Assembly (NCBI RefSeq): GCF_000620165.1
Contig: NZ_JHVN01000018.1
Span: 1-59,677, forward strand
Reading direction: 5' to 3'
DNA from: Anoxybacillus tepidamans PS2
GTDB taxonomy: Bacteria; Bacillota; Bacilli; Bacillales; Anoxybacillaceae
Length of the DNA stretch: 59,677 nucleotides
Shown here: piece by piece, positions 47,809-56,042 of the stretch
How the letters are laid out: each line of letters starts with the position of its first letter
Position numbering within the stretch: the stretch's first letter is position 1
The notes under the pieces: model-generated
The model's input: the letters and a program-made list of their open reading frames with translations, nothing else
Database searches by the model: none
What the model was told of the DNA's origin: nothing
Program-made: the position numbers and the translations under genes

Positions 47809-49311
47809 ATGTTTACGGTTATTCCTGAACTTTCTACTGAGACAAAACAAGAGGTGTTTGTTGTCGGACTATTTGAACAGCATTCTCCCTTGAAAGGTAT
47901 TGCAGCAAAATGGAATGAGCAGTTAAATGGACAGCTTGTAGAGTTGCTGAAAGAAGGAGATATTTCTCCTAAGAGAAAACATGTTTCCAAAATACATACG
48001 CTCGGGCACACGAACGCGAAACGGCTTTATTTTGTTGGGTTGGGAAAAAAGGAAGAGTTGACGTTTGAGCAATTAAGAGAAGCGTTCGGCAAATTATTTA
48101 AAACATTGAAAGGAACAAAACTAACAGAAGTTGCAGTAGCTCTTGATACATTTACGACAGAACAAATTGATATCAATGATGCGGCCCATGCGCTTTCCGA
48201 AGCGTTTCATCTTGCCACGTATCAGTTTGCTGGCTATAAACAAAAAACAAATGAACCGGAGAAGAAAATTGAACAAATCACAGTTTACACAGAAGGAGAT
48301 AAAGAGGAAGTGGAAGCGAGCCTGTTTGTCGGCTCCGTCTACGGAAAGGCAACGAATTTTGCTCGAACGCTCGTCAATACACCGAGCAATTTATTAACGG
48401 CGAATGATTTAGCGAATTATGCAGTGGAACTAGCAAAAAAATATGAATTTGAATACGAAGTGCTTGAGAAAGAAGAAATGGAAAAGCTCGGAATGGGTGC
48501 ATTTTTAGCGGTTAACAAAGGGTCGGCGGAACCGCCGAAAATGATCGTATTAAAATATCAAGGCAAGGAAGCGTGGGAGAATGTCATCGGTCTTGTCGGA
48601 AAAGGAGTGACATTCGATACAGGCGGTTATTCCATTAAAACAAAGGAAGGAATCGTCGGGATGAAAACCGATATGGCTGGCGCAGCAGCGGTTCTCGGAG
48701 CGATGGAAATCATCGGAGAGATTCGCCCCGAACAAAACGTCGTTGCAGTTATTCCGGCTACGGACAATATGGTCAGCGGTGAAGCGTTTAAACCGGATGA
48801 CGTGATTACATCGATGAGCGGAAAAACGATTGAAGTCAAAAACACCGATGCGGAAGGCCGACTCATTTTGGCGGATGCTATTACATATGCGAAACATCAT
48901 GGAGCTAGCTATATTATCGATGTAGCCACACTAACAGGAGGAGTAATTATCGCCTTAGGAGCCCACACTACAGGAGCGATGACGAATAACGAGGCGTTGT
49001 TTGAACAAATGTTGGAAGCCTCTGCTGAGACTGGCGAGTTTATTTGGCGCTTGCCAATTACCGAAAAAGATAAAGAACGTGTGCGTAGCAGCGCCGTTGC
49101 TGATTTAAATAACTCCCCGGGAAGAGAGGGACATGCGATTATGGGCGGCGCTTTTCTGGCCGAGTTTGCCGAGGAGACTCCTTGGATTCATTTAGATATT
49201 GCCGGCACATCGGTCACATCGAAAGAGCACGATCTCGGCCCTGCCGGCGCAACGGGAGTGATGGTACGAACGCTTGCGACCTTTGTTGAGCGTTTTCAGA
49301 CAAATGATTAA
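47809..49311 (+). CDS. pepA: Leucyl aminopeptidase (M17 family) YuiE
   Basis: This cytosolic zinc aminopeptidase (500 aa) has an N-terminal macro-like domain (1-170) and a C-terminal catalytic domain with [14 protein letters not shown] and the family signature [10 protein letters not shown] (about residues 345-355). ATG 47809 follows GAGAAGGAGTGATTCG; TATAAT at 47773-47778 may be its -10. The B. subtilis orthologue is yuiE. Confidence 0.94.
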   Translation: MFTVIPELSTETKQEVFVVGLFEQHSPLKGIAAKWNEQLNGQLVELLKEGDISPKRKHVSKIHTLGHTNAKRLYFVGLGKKEELTFEQLREAFGKLFKTLKGTKLTEVAVALDTFTTEQIDINDAAHALSEAFHLATYQFAGYKQKTNEPEKKIEQITVYTEGDKEEVEASLFVGSVYGKATNFARTLVNTPSNLLTANDLANYAVELAKKYEFEYEVLEKEEMEKLGMGAFLAVNKGSAEPPKMIVLKYQGKEAWENVIGLVGKGVTFDTGGYSIKTKEGIVGMKTDMAGAAAVLGAMEIIGEIRPEQNVVAVIPATDNMVSGEAFKPDDVITSMSGKTIEVKNTDAEGRLILADAITYAKHHGASYIIDVATLTGGVIIALGAHTTGAMTNNEALFEQMLEASAETGEFIWRLPITEKDKERVRSSAVADLNNSPGREGHAIMGGAFLAEFAEETPWIHLDIAGTSVTSKEHDLGPAGATGVMVRTLATFVERFQTND

Positions 49312-49345
49312 TGAAGCCGTCGAGTGCGGCTTCATTTTTATTTTG
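49311..49345 (+). terminator. Terminator of pepA
   Basis: ATGAAGCCG pairs with CGGCTTCAT across a 7-nt loop, followed by TTTTATTTT. Confidence 0.85.
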
Positions 49346-49590
49346 TATGTTTTTTGAAAATAAATAATTACAAGTTAGAGCGTTTTCATATAAAACTCTT
49401 CAAAGAACAGAATAACAAGTTATACGCATATACTTGTTGTCTATTTGTTCATTGTCTCGTTTCCAAGCATTCTCGAACGACCATTTAACCAAAGTGCGGG
49501 TTACGCATATAATATAATCTCGCTTTCTATATATTAGTTGTAAAAGAAACTCATTAGTTTGCTCGGAAAGCAATGGATGTTTTATTTAAA
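49346..49590. other. Gene-free region upstream of the phosphate transport genes
   Basis: This AT-rich stretch has no supported frame. It holds a small inverted repeat, AACAAGT with ACTTGTT (49414-49438), and AGAGCGTTTTCATA (about 49378-49391), which resembles a cre site on the other strand with several mismatches. Confidence 0.4.
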
Positions 49591-49640
49591 TGTAAAGATA
49601 GTGTAAATTTTATGTTAATTTTTTTAAAATTAATTGTAAA
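49591..49640 (+). promoter_or_regulatory. PhoP box array upstream of the pit operon
   Basis: TGTAAA at 49591, TGTAAA at 49602, TGTTAA at 49613 and TGTAAA at 49635, with a degenerate TTAAAA at 49624, follow an exact 11-bp period. TGTNAA is the reverse complement of the PhoP box TTNACA. The array overlaps the likely -35. Confidence 0.75.
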
Positions 49641-49661
49641 TTCGACGAGTATTGATAAAAT
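49634..49661 (+). promoter_or_regulatory. Candidate promoter of the pit operon
   Basis: TTGTAA (49634-49639), 16 nt, TAAAAT (49656-49661); the -35 overlaps the last PhoP box. Confidence 0.45.
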
Positions 49662-49705
49662 AAGACAGGGTGGCTCATTATTAATAAATAAGTGGGGGTT
49701 TTTGT

Positions 49706-50326
49706 ATGGTTTTTTCACCAAAAAAAGATGTATTTTTTGATTTATTATTTACAATTTCAGAAAACGTAAAAGAAGCGGCACAATATTTTGTGGAGTACAA
49801 AATTAATAACATCAGCGATTTGAAAGAGTTTGCTCGTGTGATGAAAGAATACGAAAAGAAAGGCGATTCGTTCATTCACGAACTCGTTGTTGCGTTAAAT
49901 AAAACATTCATTACACCAATTGAACGCGAGGATATTCATCAATTGGCAATGAAAATGGACGATGTGCTTGACGGTTTCGAGCAATGTTCTGCTCGTTTTG
50001 AAATGTTTTCATTCACTGATATTGACGATCATATGGTGAAATTCTTTGACAACATTTATCAAAGCACGATTGAAATCGCTGAGGCGCTCAAGCTGTTAGC
50101 AAACAAAAAATTGTTAGATATGCGCGCACATGCGATCAAAATTAAAGACTACGAAACAAAATGCGACGAGATTTTACGCGCATCTATTAAAAATTTATTT
50201 GTTACACAAAAAGACCCTATTAAACTTATTCAATATAAAGAACTTTATGAGATGTTGGAAGAAATCGCGGATAGCTGTGAGGACGTTGCAAATACAATCG
50301 AAACAATTATCATGCGTAACGCGTAA
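49706..50326 (+). CDS. DUF47 (PhoU-like) Pit accessory protein
   Basis: This 206-aa all-helical protein of the DUF47 family is distantly related to PhoU. Blocks are KKGDSFIHELVVALNKTFITPIERED-like (about residues 51-75), MDDVLDGFEQCSARFEMF and EEIADSCEDVANTIETI, the last two with E/DxxxD metal-binding patterns. DUF47 proteins are encoded with Pit transporters and modulate them. It is 17 nt from the transporter gene (B. subtilis pair ykaA-pit). Confidence 0.88.
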   Translation: MVFSPKKDVFFDLLFTISENVKEAAQYFVEYKINNISDLKEFARVMKEYEKKGDSFIHELVVALNKTFITPIEREDIHQLAMKMDDVLDGFEQCSARFEMFSFTDIDDHMVKFFDNIYQSTIEIAEALKLLANKKLLDMRAHAIKIKDYETKCDEILRASIKNLFVTQKDPIKLIQYKELYEMLEEIADSCEDVANTIETIIMRNA

Positions 50327-50343
50327 AAGGAGATTGCGTTTTT

Positions 50344-51342
50344 ATGGATACGGTATTGATACTCACAGTTTTAGTCGTTATTTTTGCGTTAGCATTTGAC
50401 TTTATTAACGGCTTTCATGACACAGCAAATGCGATTGCAACATCTGTTTCAACAAGGGCGTTGACACCTCGCCAGGCTATTGTTTTAGCGGCAACGATGA
50501 ACTTAATCGGAGCGTTGACATTTACCGGTGTTGCTAAAACCATTACGAAAGATATTGTAGATCCTTTTGCTTTAGAAAACGGCTCAATTGTTATTCTGGC
50601 AGCGTTGACTGCCGCGATCGCTTGGAACTTAATTACGTGGTATTACGGTATTCCGAGCAGTTCGTCTCATGCGCTAATCGGTTCTATTGCCGGTGCAGCG
50701 ATTTCAGCAGCTGGATTTGGGGTCTTGAACTATTCTGGTTTTATAAAAATTTTAGAGTCGTTAATTATTTCTCCATTTCTTGCATTCGGGGTCGGATTTA
50801 TTATTATGAGTTTGTTCCGCGCTATATTTAGAAATGCAAATCTATCTAAAACAACGAAAGGATTCCGCTTATTCCAAGTAGTAACAGCTGCGATGCAAGC
50901 CTATACGCACGGAACGAACGATGCACAAAAGGCGATGGGAATTATCACGATGGCTCTAATTGCAGCAAATTACCATCACTCCACTGACATTCCGGAGTGG
51001 GTGCGCTTTTCGGCAGCGATCGCAATGGGGTTAGGAACATCGGTTGGCGGTTGGAAAATTATTAAGACAATCGGCGGAAAAATTATGAAAATCCGTCCTG
51101 TGAACGGAGCGGCTGCCGATTTATCCTCTGCGCTAATTATTTTTACAGCGACGACGTTCCATTTGCCTGTTAGTACTACTCATGTCGCTTCATCTTCGGT
51201 TATGGGAGTAGGAGCGGCACAACGCGTGAAAGGAGTTAAATGGGGAGTCGCGCAACGGATCGTATTGACATGGATTATTACGTTGCCGGTTTCCGCGTTA
51301 ATTTCAGGGTTTATTTATCAATTATTTAAATTATTTTTATAA
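50344..51342 (+). CDS. pit: Low-affinity inorganic phosphate transporter Pit
   Basis: This 332-aa membrane permease of the PiT family has about ten helices and the two signature repeats: FDFINGFHDTANAIATSVSTR-like near the N-terminus and YTHGTNDAQKAMGII in the second half, each with the GxNDxx/HDTAN motif. It transports metal-phosphate or phosphate by cation symport. It follows the DUF47 gene and is preceded by PhoP-type boxes, so it is likely phosphate-regulated. Confidence 0.93.
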   Translation: MDTVLILTVLVVIFALAFDFINGFHDTANAIATSVSTRALTPRQAIVLAATMNLIGALTFTGVAKTITKDIVDPFALENGSIVILAALTAAIAWNLITWYYGIPSSSSHALIGSIAGAAISAAGFGVLNYSGFIKILESLIISPFLAFGVGFIIMSLFRAIFRNANLSKTTKGFRLFQVVTAAMQAYTHGTNDAQKAMGIITMALIAANYHHSTDIPEWVRFSAAIAMGLGTSVGGWKIIKTIGGKIMKIRPVNGAAADLSSALIIFTATTFHLPVSTTHVASSSVMGVGAAQRVKGVKWGVAQRIVLTWIITLPVSALISGFIYQLFKLFL

Positions 51343-51373
51343 AAAAGTGCATGCGAAGGCATGCACTTTTTTA
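51341..51373. terminator. Bidirectional terminator between pit and bioY
   Basis: AAAAAAGTGCATGC pairs with GCATGCACTTTTTT across a 4-nt loop. Confidence 0.9.
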
Positions 51374-51396
51374 GTCAACGACGCTTTTTCTTTTTA

Positions 51397-52002
51397 TTAA
51401 GCAGCATAACGGCTAGAAGAAGAGGACTTGCGAACCGACGAATAAATGCGCGGTGCAATAACGGCTGCGACGATCGAGAGAATGATATCTTTTGGCAGCG
51501 GCGCAAGCATCCAGCTCCAAGCCATGCTATAGGAAAAACCTTTAGGAGCCTGTGCCCAATATTTATAAGCAAAATACATCCAATTCGTACCTACGACATA
51601 GTTAATGACCATTCCTACCAGGGTAGCGGTCACAAATCGGGCAACAGAAGGAGATGAAGGGCTTTTTTCAATGATCCAGCCTGTAGCGTAAGCGGCTAAA
51701 ATGAATGATAAAATAAAGCCGAATGTTGGACGGAAAATCATACCAAACCCGCCGGAAAATTGAGCAAATACAGGCGCGCCAAAAAGACCAATCAATGTGT
51801 AGACAATCATCGCCAATGCACCGAGACGGCGTCCTAAAATCGCTCCAGCAAGGACACAAAAAAAGGTTTGCAATGTAATGGGCACGCCGCCTACTACTAA
51901 AAATGGCGCCCATGAGGTAATATTAGCTCCGATCGCCATGAGAGCTGCAAACATGCCGACTAATGTAAGATCGAGTGCGCGTAACGATTGTTTTGTTGTC
52001 AT
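51397..52002 (-). CDS. bioY: Biotin transporter substrate-specificity component BioY
   Basis: This 201-aa membrane S-component has about six helices. Hallmarks are VPITLQTFFCVLAGAILG near the N-terminus, GAPVFAQFSGGFGMIF and the C-terminal FLPKD-equivalent APLPKDIILSIVAAVIA. It imports biotin alone or with an ECF module, none of which is encoded here. ATG 52002 has AAAGGAGG upstream. The promoter region carries a BirA-like palindrome. Confidence 0.93.
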   Translation of the reverse strand: MTTKQSLRALDLTLVGMFAALMAIGANITSWAPFLVVGGVPITLQTFFCVLAGAILGRRLGALAMIVYTLIGLFGAPVFAQFSGGFGMIFRPTFGFILSFILAAYATGWIIEKSPSSPSVARFVTATLVGMVINYVVGTNWMYFAYKYWAQAPKGFSYSMAWSWMLAPLPKDIILSIVAAVIAPRIYSSVRKSSSSSRYAA

Positions 52003-52033
52003 ATGTAAACCTCCTTTATTGTTTGGTTAACTG
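52003..52033. promoter_or_regulatory. BirA-like operator of bioY
   Basis: ATGTAAACC, 13 nt, GGTTAACTG forms an imperfect palindrome like BirA operators (TTGTWAACC with GGTTWACAA). It covers the likely transcription start and the ribosome binding site of bioY, ending next to the start codon. Confidence 0.6.
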
Positions 52034-52034
52034 A

Positions 52035-52063
52035 ATCGTATCGAACAAAAGGCTATCTGTCAA
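52035..52063 (-). promoter_or_regulatory. Promoter of bioY
   Basis: On the minus strand, TTGACA (52063-52058), 17 nt, TACGAT (52040-52035). Confidence 0.6.
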
Positions 52064-52134
52064 TAACCTTTTGTATAACACGCATACTTAAGGAAACGCT
52101 ATAATCACTACAATCAAATGAGGAGGAGGACGTA

Positions 52135-52287
52135 ATGCAATCGGATAAAAAAATGGATCGCATCGAGCGGGCCAGTCAAACAGGAGCTAGAGAAGATATC
52201 GTTCATGTCAGTTCGGATGACGAAGGGGATGATTACGATTTAAGGGATGCGCGGGAAGTAGGGATAAAACAGCTCGATCACGAATAA
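52135..52287 (+). CDS. Small acidic protein of unknown function
   Basis: This 50-aa highly charged protein has an acidic centre (SSDDEGDDYDLRDAREVG) and no cysteine or hydrophobic segment. ATG 52135 follows an excellent AGGAGGAGGACGTA site, and TATAAT lies at 52100-52105. It has the look of a small Bacillaceae-specific protein. No function is assignable. Confidence 0.7.
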   Translation: MQSDKKMDRIERASQTGAREDIVHVSSDDEGDDYDLRDAREVGIKQLDHE

Positions 52288-52289
52288 GA

Positions 52290-52318
52290 AAGCTGCTTGG
52301 TCAATCAAGCAGCTTAAA
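52290..52318. terminator. Possible terminator after the small acidic gene
   Basis: AAGCTGCTTG pairs with CAAGCAGCTT. The downstream side is A-rich rather than T-rich, so termination on the plus strand is doubtful. The minus-strand neighbour stops within the right arm. Confidence 0.45.
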
Positions 52319-52649
52319 ATACATTCCAGCGCAGCCCAATAGCGAGCTGGCAGCAATAATGCATCCCGGAAGTTGGAGATAGAGTTAAGCGAATGCCGTC
52401 TGGATTAAAGTAAATGTCGATTTTGGAACGAATACCGAGCGACTGAATCATTTGCTGCACTTGTTTTGTTTTGCCTTCTTGAGCAAGCGACATGACATGT
52501 TTAGCAAATGATTGGGAGCTTGCTAATTTTGCTAAAACAATGCTCGCATCTTTCATCAATGTTTGGGCTGTTGTTGCAGATTGGGTAAATAAGTAAGGAT
52601 TGACGGACGGATATTGACGCATATGACTATACATAGGAACTACATACAT
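52314..52649 (-). CDS. Hypothetical protein, possibly spore-coat related
   Basis: This 111-aa protein starts MYVVPMYSHMRQYPSVNPY, a Tyr/Pro-rich lead, followed by an amphipathic helical part (ATTAQTLMKDASIVLAKL). It ends in DIYFNPDGIRLTLSP and a double cysteine (HYCCQLAIGL). The layout is reminiscent of the B. subtilis inner coat protein YuzC, but I cannot confirm that. There is no membrane segment. Confidence 0.6.
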   Translation of the reverse strand: MYVVPMYSHMRQYPSVNPYLFTQSATTAQTLMKDASIVLAKLASSQSFAKHVMSLAQEGKTKQVQQMIQSLGIRSKIDIYFNPDGIRLTLSPTSGMHYCCQLAIGLRWNVF

Positions 52650-52704
52650 TCTAGAACGCCTCCATTAAATAAATGACTCATTTCTAATCACTATATGTAT
52701 TAAA

Positions 52705-52743
52705 TAAAAAAAGGAGCGAGTTTTACAAAGAAAACTCGCTCCT
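52705..52743 (-). terminator. Terminator of the 63-residue membrane protein gene
   Basis: AGGAGCGAGTTTT pairs with AAAACTCGCTCCT; on the minus strand it is followed by a run of T. Confidence 0.85.
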
Positions 52744-52750
52744 GTTACCG

Positions 52751-52942
52751 CTAACGGCTGAAAAGTTTAGTATGGCGGTGCTCCATTAAATCGATCGCTC
52801 CTAGCACCACATGGGCTAACCCAAATCCAAATAGTGTATTTGAAAAATTCGGGCTTACTCTATGGCTTTGCCTCATGGCTAGTCCAGTTGCTGTGACAAT
52901 CGTTCCTAAAGCGGTCGGAATCAACCCTTCACGGATGCGCAT
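52751..52942 (-). CDS. Small membrane protein of unknown function
   Basis: This 63-aa protein has two hydrophobic segments (about residues 6-20, LIPTALGTIVTATGLA; and 36-50, FGFGLAHVVLGAIDL). ATG 52942 follows GGGAG by 9 nt; two further in-frame ATGs just upstream are too close to it. No family function is recognised. It has its own terminator. Confidence 0.65.
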   Translation of the reverse strand: MRIREGLIPTALGTIVTATGLAMRQSHRVSPNFSNTLFGFGLAHVVLGAIDLMEHRHTKLFSR

Positions 52943-53059
52943 CGTCATCATCTCCCTTTATTCATTAGTGATGGATATGCCATCATTGCTAGTTTGCGCA
53001 TTCAGTAAAAGAAAAAAGCAGGAAAACTTTTTCCTACTTGTATCTACCAGAATAAACAT

Positions 53060-54388
53060 TCACATTAAATAGCGCAAAAATAAATACAAATTGGATAATA
53101 ATAAAGCGATTAATGTTAACGGAGCACCGATTTTTAAGAAGTCCATGTAACTAAAGCCGTGTCCTTCGCGTGAGGCGATGCCCGCTACAATGACATTCGC
53201 TGAAGCGCCGATTAACGTTCCGTTTCCTCCTAAACAAGCGCCAAGCGACAACGCCCACCATAAAACATCGATTTGCGGAGAGTCAGGAGAAAGCCCCATT
53301 CCAACCGCCATATCTTTAATCAGTGGAATCATTGTAGCGACAAACGGGATGTTATCAATCGTTGCCGACGCAATACCTGAAACCCAAAGGATAAAATACG
53401 AAGCGACAGAAATGTCCCCTCCTGTAACATCGAGCGCTTTTTCCGCCAAGCTTTTAATCAGTCCGATGTCGACAAGTCCTCCGACTAATGTGAACAAACC
53501 AGCAAAAAAGAAAATCGTTACCCACTCCACTGATGAAAGAATTTCCTCGATTTCATGTTCTTGTACGCCAATTACCATAAGAACGGTTGCACCTGTCATG
53601 GCGATAACGGCGGCATCCACATGAATGATCGAGTGAAGAATAAAAGCTAGAATGGTCAATACTAATACCGCTACTGATTTTTTTAATAAAACAGCATCTT
53701 TAATGTAGTCTTGCTCGTTTACTTTCATCAGTTTTTCAATCAGCTTTGTATCCGATTTTAATTGCCGGCGGTAAACGAAAGCAAGGATGGCTACAGTCAT
53801 AATTAAAATAACGACGGCAATGGGTGATAAATTAATGAGAAAATCGTTGAAATCCAGATGTTTATTGGCTGAACCGATCATAATATTTGGCGGGTCACCG
53901 ATTAACGTAGCTGTTCCACCGATGTTGGAAGCCAACACTTCCGAAATTAAATAGGGCACCGGATTAACGTGCAGCATGCGTGTAATGGAAAACGTAACAG
54001 GCACAACTAGCAATACAGTTGTCACATTATCAAGAAACGCTGACAGCACAGCTGTGAGCAAAGATAAAATGATTAAAATGCGGACAGGGTTTCCTCTGGC
54101 CATTTTAGCCGCTTTAACGGCTACGTATTGAAAAAAACCAGACTTACTTGTGATATTTACAAGGATCATCATTCCGATTAAAAGGGTGATAGTCCCCCAT
54201 TCGATATGGTGCGTAAACGCCTTATGTACATCTACGATACCGAAAATAATCATGCATGCAGCACCGAGCAAGGCGATCACGGCGCGGTTGATTTTTTCAG
54301 AAATAATGATGGCATATGTCACTAAAAAAATGGCAATGGCCGCGTAATATTGAATGTTTGATATTCCGGTTGTTACTGTTTCATACAA
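53060..54388 (-). CDS. ArsB/NhaD (ion transporter superfamily) permease
   Basis: This 442-aa protein has about eleven transmembrane helices and belongs to the CitMHS/ArsB/NhaD ion transporter group. Repeat hallmarks are FLDNVTTVLLVVPVTF and SNIGGTATLIGDPPNIMIGS in the first half, then ATIDNIPFVATMIPLI and GGNGTLIGASANVIVAG in the second. NhaD-type Na+/H+ antiport or anion efflux are both possible. No ars genes are adjacent. It is separated by 18 nt from the zinc-ribbon gene upstream. Confidence 0.87.
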   Translation of the reverse strand: MYETVTTGISNIQYYAAIAIFLVTYAIIISEKINRAVIALLGAACMIIFGIVDVHKAFTHHIEWGTITLLIGMMILVNITSKSGFFQYVAVKAAKMARGNPVRILIILSLLTAVLSAFLDNVTTVLLVVPVTFSITRMLHVNPVPYLISEVLASNIGGTATLIGDPPNIMIGSANKHLDFNDFLINLSPIAVVILIMTVAILAFVYRRQLKSDTKLIEKLMKVNEQDYIKDAVLLKKSVAVLVLTILAFILHSIIHVDAAVIAMTGATVLMVIGVQEHEIEEILSSVEWVTIFFFAGLFTLVGGLVDIGLIKSLAEKALDVTGGDISVASYFILWVSGIASATIDNIPFVATMIPLIKDMAVGMGLSPDSPQIDVLWWALSLGACLGGNGTLIGASANVIVAGIASREGHGFSYMDFLKIGAPLTLIALLLSNLYLFLRYLM

Positions 54389-54406
54389 CGGTTTTCCCTC
54401 CTTTAT

Positions 54407-54829
54407 TTATTGTATCGTGTTCCTACAAGATGGGCAGAGTAAGTGGGATCTATTTTCTAGCTCTCTTGTATAAAATGTGAATTGACATTGTGGACAACGA
54501 AATTCCGTTAAACGATCTATGAACAGTTTATTTGTTGGCCGTTTTGCAATCGATGTATCAACGATTTCAACATGAACATCTTCCCGAGAGTCATCCTCCG
54601 CGACAACCAACCCTTCAGTTTCTTCTTTCGACCGCCATCCTCCGTCCATTAAATGTTGTTGCAGTTGGCTATGCGATGAATATTCAAGCATTTCCTCGGC
54701 TAATTTCATATACTGCTCGTTTGTTAATGTGGCGAATGGTAGGCCGGTTTTTTTCTTTTCCCAATATGACTTCAACTGCTCTTCTGTAAAAATAAACGTT
54801 ACAATTTTATGAATCACGACGTTTTTCAA
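54407..54829 (-). CDS. Zinc-ribbon protein of unknown function
   Basis: This 140-aa protein has a helical N-terminal part (FTEEQLKSYWEKKKTG, TNEQYMKLAEEMLEY) and a C-terminal zinc ribbon, FRCPQC...LLCPSC. I chose TTG 54829 because GAAGGGAG lies 8 nt upstream. Longer in-frame starts (to 54913) would contain the promoter TTGAGT-N17-TATAAT. It may be co-transcribed with the downstream permease gene. The function is unknown. Confidence 0.6.
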   Translation of the reverse strand: MKNVVIHKIVTFIFTEEQLKSYWEKKKTGLPFATLTNEQYMKLAEEMLEYSSHSQLQQHLMDGGWRSKEETEGLVVAEDDSREDVHVEIVDTSIAKRPTNKLFIDRLTEFRCPQCQFTFYTRELENRSHLLCPSCRNTIQ

Positions 54830-54869
54830 TAGCCAATCTCCCTTCGTCGACATTGTACCTATAGAACTT

Positions 54870-54898
54870 ATTATACCGTCTTTACTATACGTACTCAA
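54870..54898 (-). promoter_or_regulatory. Promoter of the zinc-ribbon/permease genes
   Basis: On the minus strand, TTGAGT (54898-54893), 17 nt, TATAAT (54875-54870). Confidence 0.65.
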
Positions 54899-54974
54899 AA
54901 AAAGTGTAGACATGCGGACGTTCGCCTTTTTTTAAATATTTTCTGAAAAATGAAAGTAAAACGATGACATCCCA

Positions 54975-54983
54975 TGATATAAT
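54975..54983 (+). promoter_or_regulatory. Extended -10 promoter of kapD
   Basis: TGATATAAT is an extended -10 element without a clear -35. It lies inside the upstream extension of the kapD frame, which supports the internal GTG start. Confidence 0.45.
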
Positions 54984-55050
54984 GAAAGTACTATCGTCGC
55001 TCGAATGCATAAAACATGACGAAACAAAGGGAACGAAAGGAGGGAGCGCG

Positions 55051-55677
55051 GTGCAAGCGAAAGATCATCAATATTTATTTCTTGATTTTGAGTTTACCAT
55101 GCCTGAGAATAAAGCCAAACCGAAAGGATTTTTTCCAGAAATTATCGAAGCGGGTCTTGTGTCGGTGATCAACGATCAAGTATATGATCAATTTTCTGCG
55201 TACGTGAAACCAACCTGTTTCCCGATTTTAACCGAACGGTGCAAGTCATTTTTAAATATTACACAAGAACAGATTGATCAAGGGATTTCGTTTGAGGAGC
55301 TTATTCATTGGTTAAAAGAGTATGATCGGGTATGTCCTAGCACAGTGATTACATGGGGAAACATGGACATGAAAGTATTGCGGCACAACTGTCTGCAAGC
55401 GAATCTTCCGTTCCCGTTCACAGGGGAACACCGGGATTTGGCGATGGAGTATAAAATGTTTTTCGGAGAACGAAACCAGCCTGGGCTTCGCAAAGCGGTT
55501 CAAGAATACGGAAAAGAAGGAATCGGGAAGCCACATTGTGCTTTAGACGATGCGTTTACAACATATAACATTTTTAAGCTTGTGGAAAAAGATAAAAAAT
55601 ATTTAGCCAAGCCAGAGCAGCCGACCATTGGCGAACGAATTGATTTTAGCCAGCTGTTAAAAAAATTTGCGTTATAA
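55051..55677 (+). CDS. kapD: 3'-5' exonuclease-like sporulation inhibitor KapD
   Basis: This 208-aa DEDDh-family exonuclease domain has LFLDFEFTMPE (DxE), TWGNMDMKVLRHN (central Asp) and HCALDDAFTTYNI (H and D). In B. subtilis KapD inhibits the KinA route into sporulation; whether it acts by nuclease activity is unknown. GTG 55051 follows AAAGGAGGGAGCGCG. The longer in-frame ATG 54964 reaches across a promoter-like TATAAT and is rejected. Confidence 0.87.
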   Translation: MQAKDHQYLFLDFEFTMPENKAKPKGFFPEIIEAGLVSVINDQVYDQFSAYVKPTCFPILTERCKSFLNITQEQIDQGISFEELIHWLKEYDRVCPSTVITWGNMDMKVLRHNCLQANLPFPFTGEHRDLAMEYKMFFGERNQPGLRKAVQEYGKEGIGKPHCALDDAFTTYNIFKLVEKDKKYLAKPEQPTIGERIDFSQLLKKFAL

Positions 55678-55680
55678 ATG

Positions 55681-55714
55681 GCCAAGTCACGTTGTTTTGT
55701 GGTTTGGCTTATTT
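55681..55714 (+). terminator. Weak terminator after kapD
   Basis: GCCAAGTCAC pairs imperfectly with GTGGTTTGGC, followed by TTATTTGTTTTTG. Confidence 0.5.
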
Positions 55715-55767
55715 GTTTTTGTTATAATAGAGTCGGTATATATTTATACATGAAAGGTTGACGAAAC

Positions 55768-55977
55768 ATGCTGTTCCCATATATCTTGAATTTATTTTTA
55801 TATTTTCCGGAGGATAAGCGAGAGTATATTCCGGCTGCGATTACATGCACGCTATTTTTAATTGCGGCTATTTTAACGATGCGGCTTATTATTAAAGTTT
55901 CTAAATACCAAGAGGAAAAAGCAAAACAATTTGAAGAGCAACTGAGAAAAGAAAAGATTATCCAAGACGAACAATGA
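55768..55977 (+). CDS. Small membrane-anchored protein of unknown function
   Basis: This 69-aa protein has an amphipathic start (MLFPYILNLFLYFPED), one transmembrane helix (about residues 22-42, AAITCTLFLIAAILTMRLII) and a charged coiled-coil-like tail (KYQEEKAKQFEEQLRKEK). Such short bitopic proteins are common and poorly known. ATG 55768 has AAAGGTTGACGAAAC upstream. Confidence 0.65.
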   Translation: MLFPYILNLFLYFPEDKREYIPAAITCTLFLIAAILTMRLIIKVSKYQEEKAKQFEEQLRKEKIIQDEQ

Positions 55978-56042
55978 GCTGTTTGTCGAACTCCCTTTCT
56001 GGCAATACTGTATGAAAAATGTGTTGCGGAAGGGGAGTTTTT

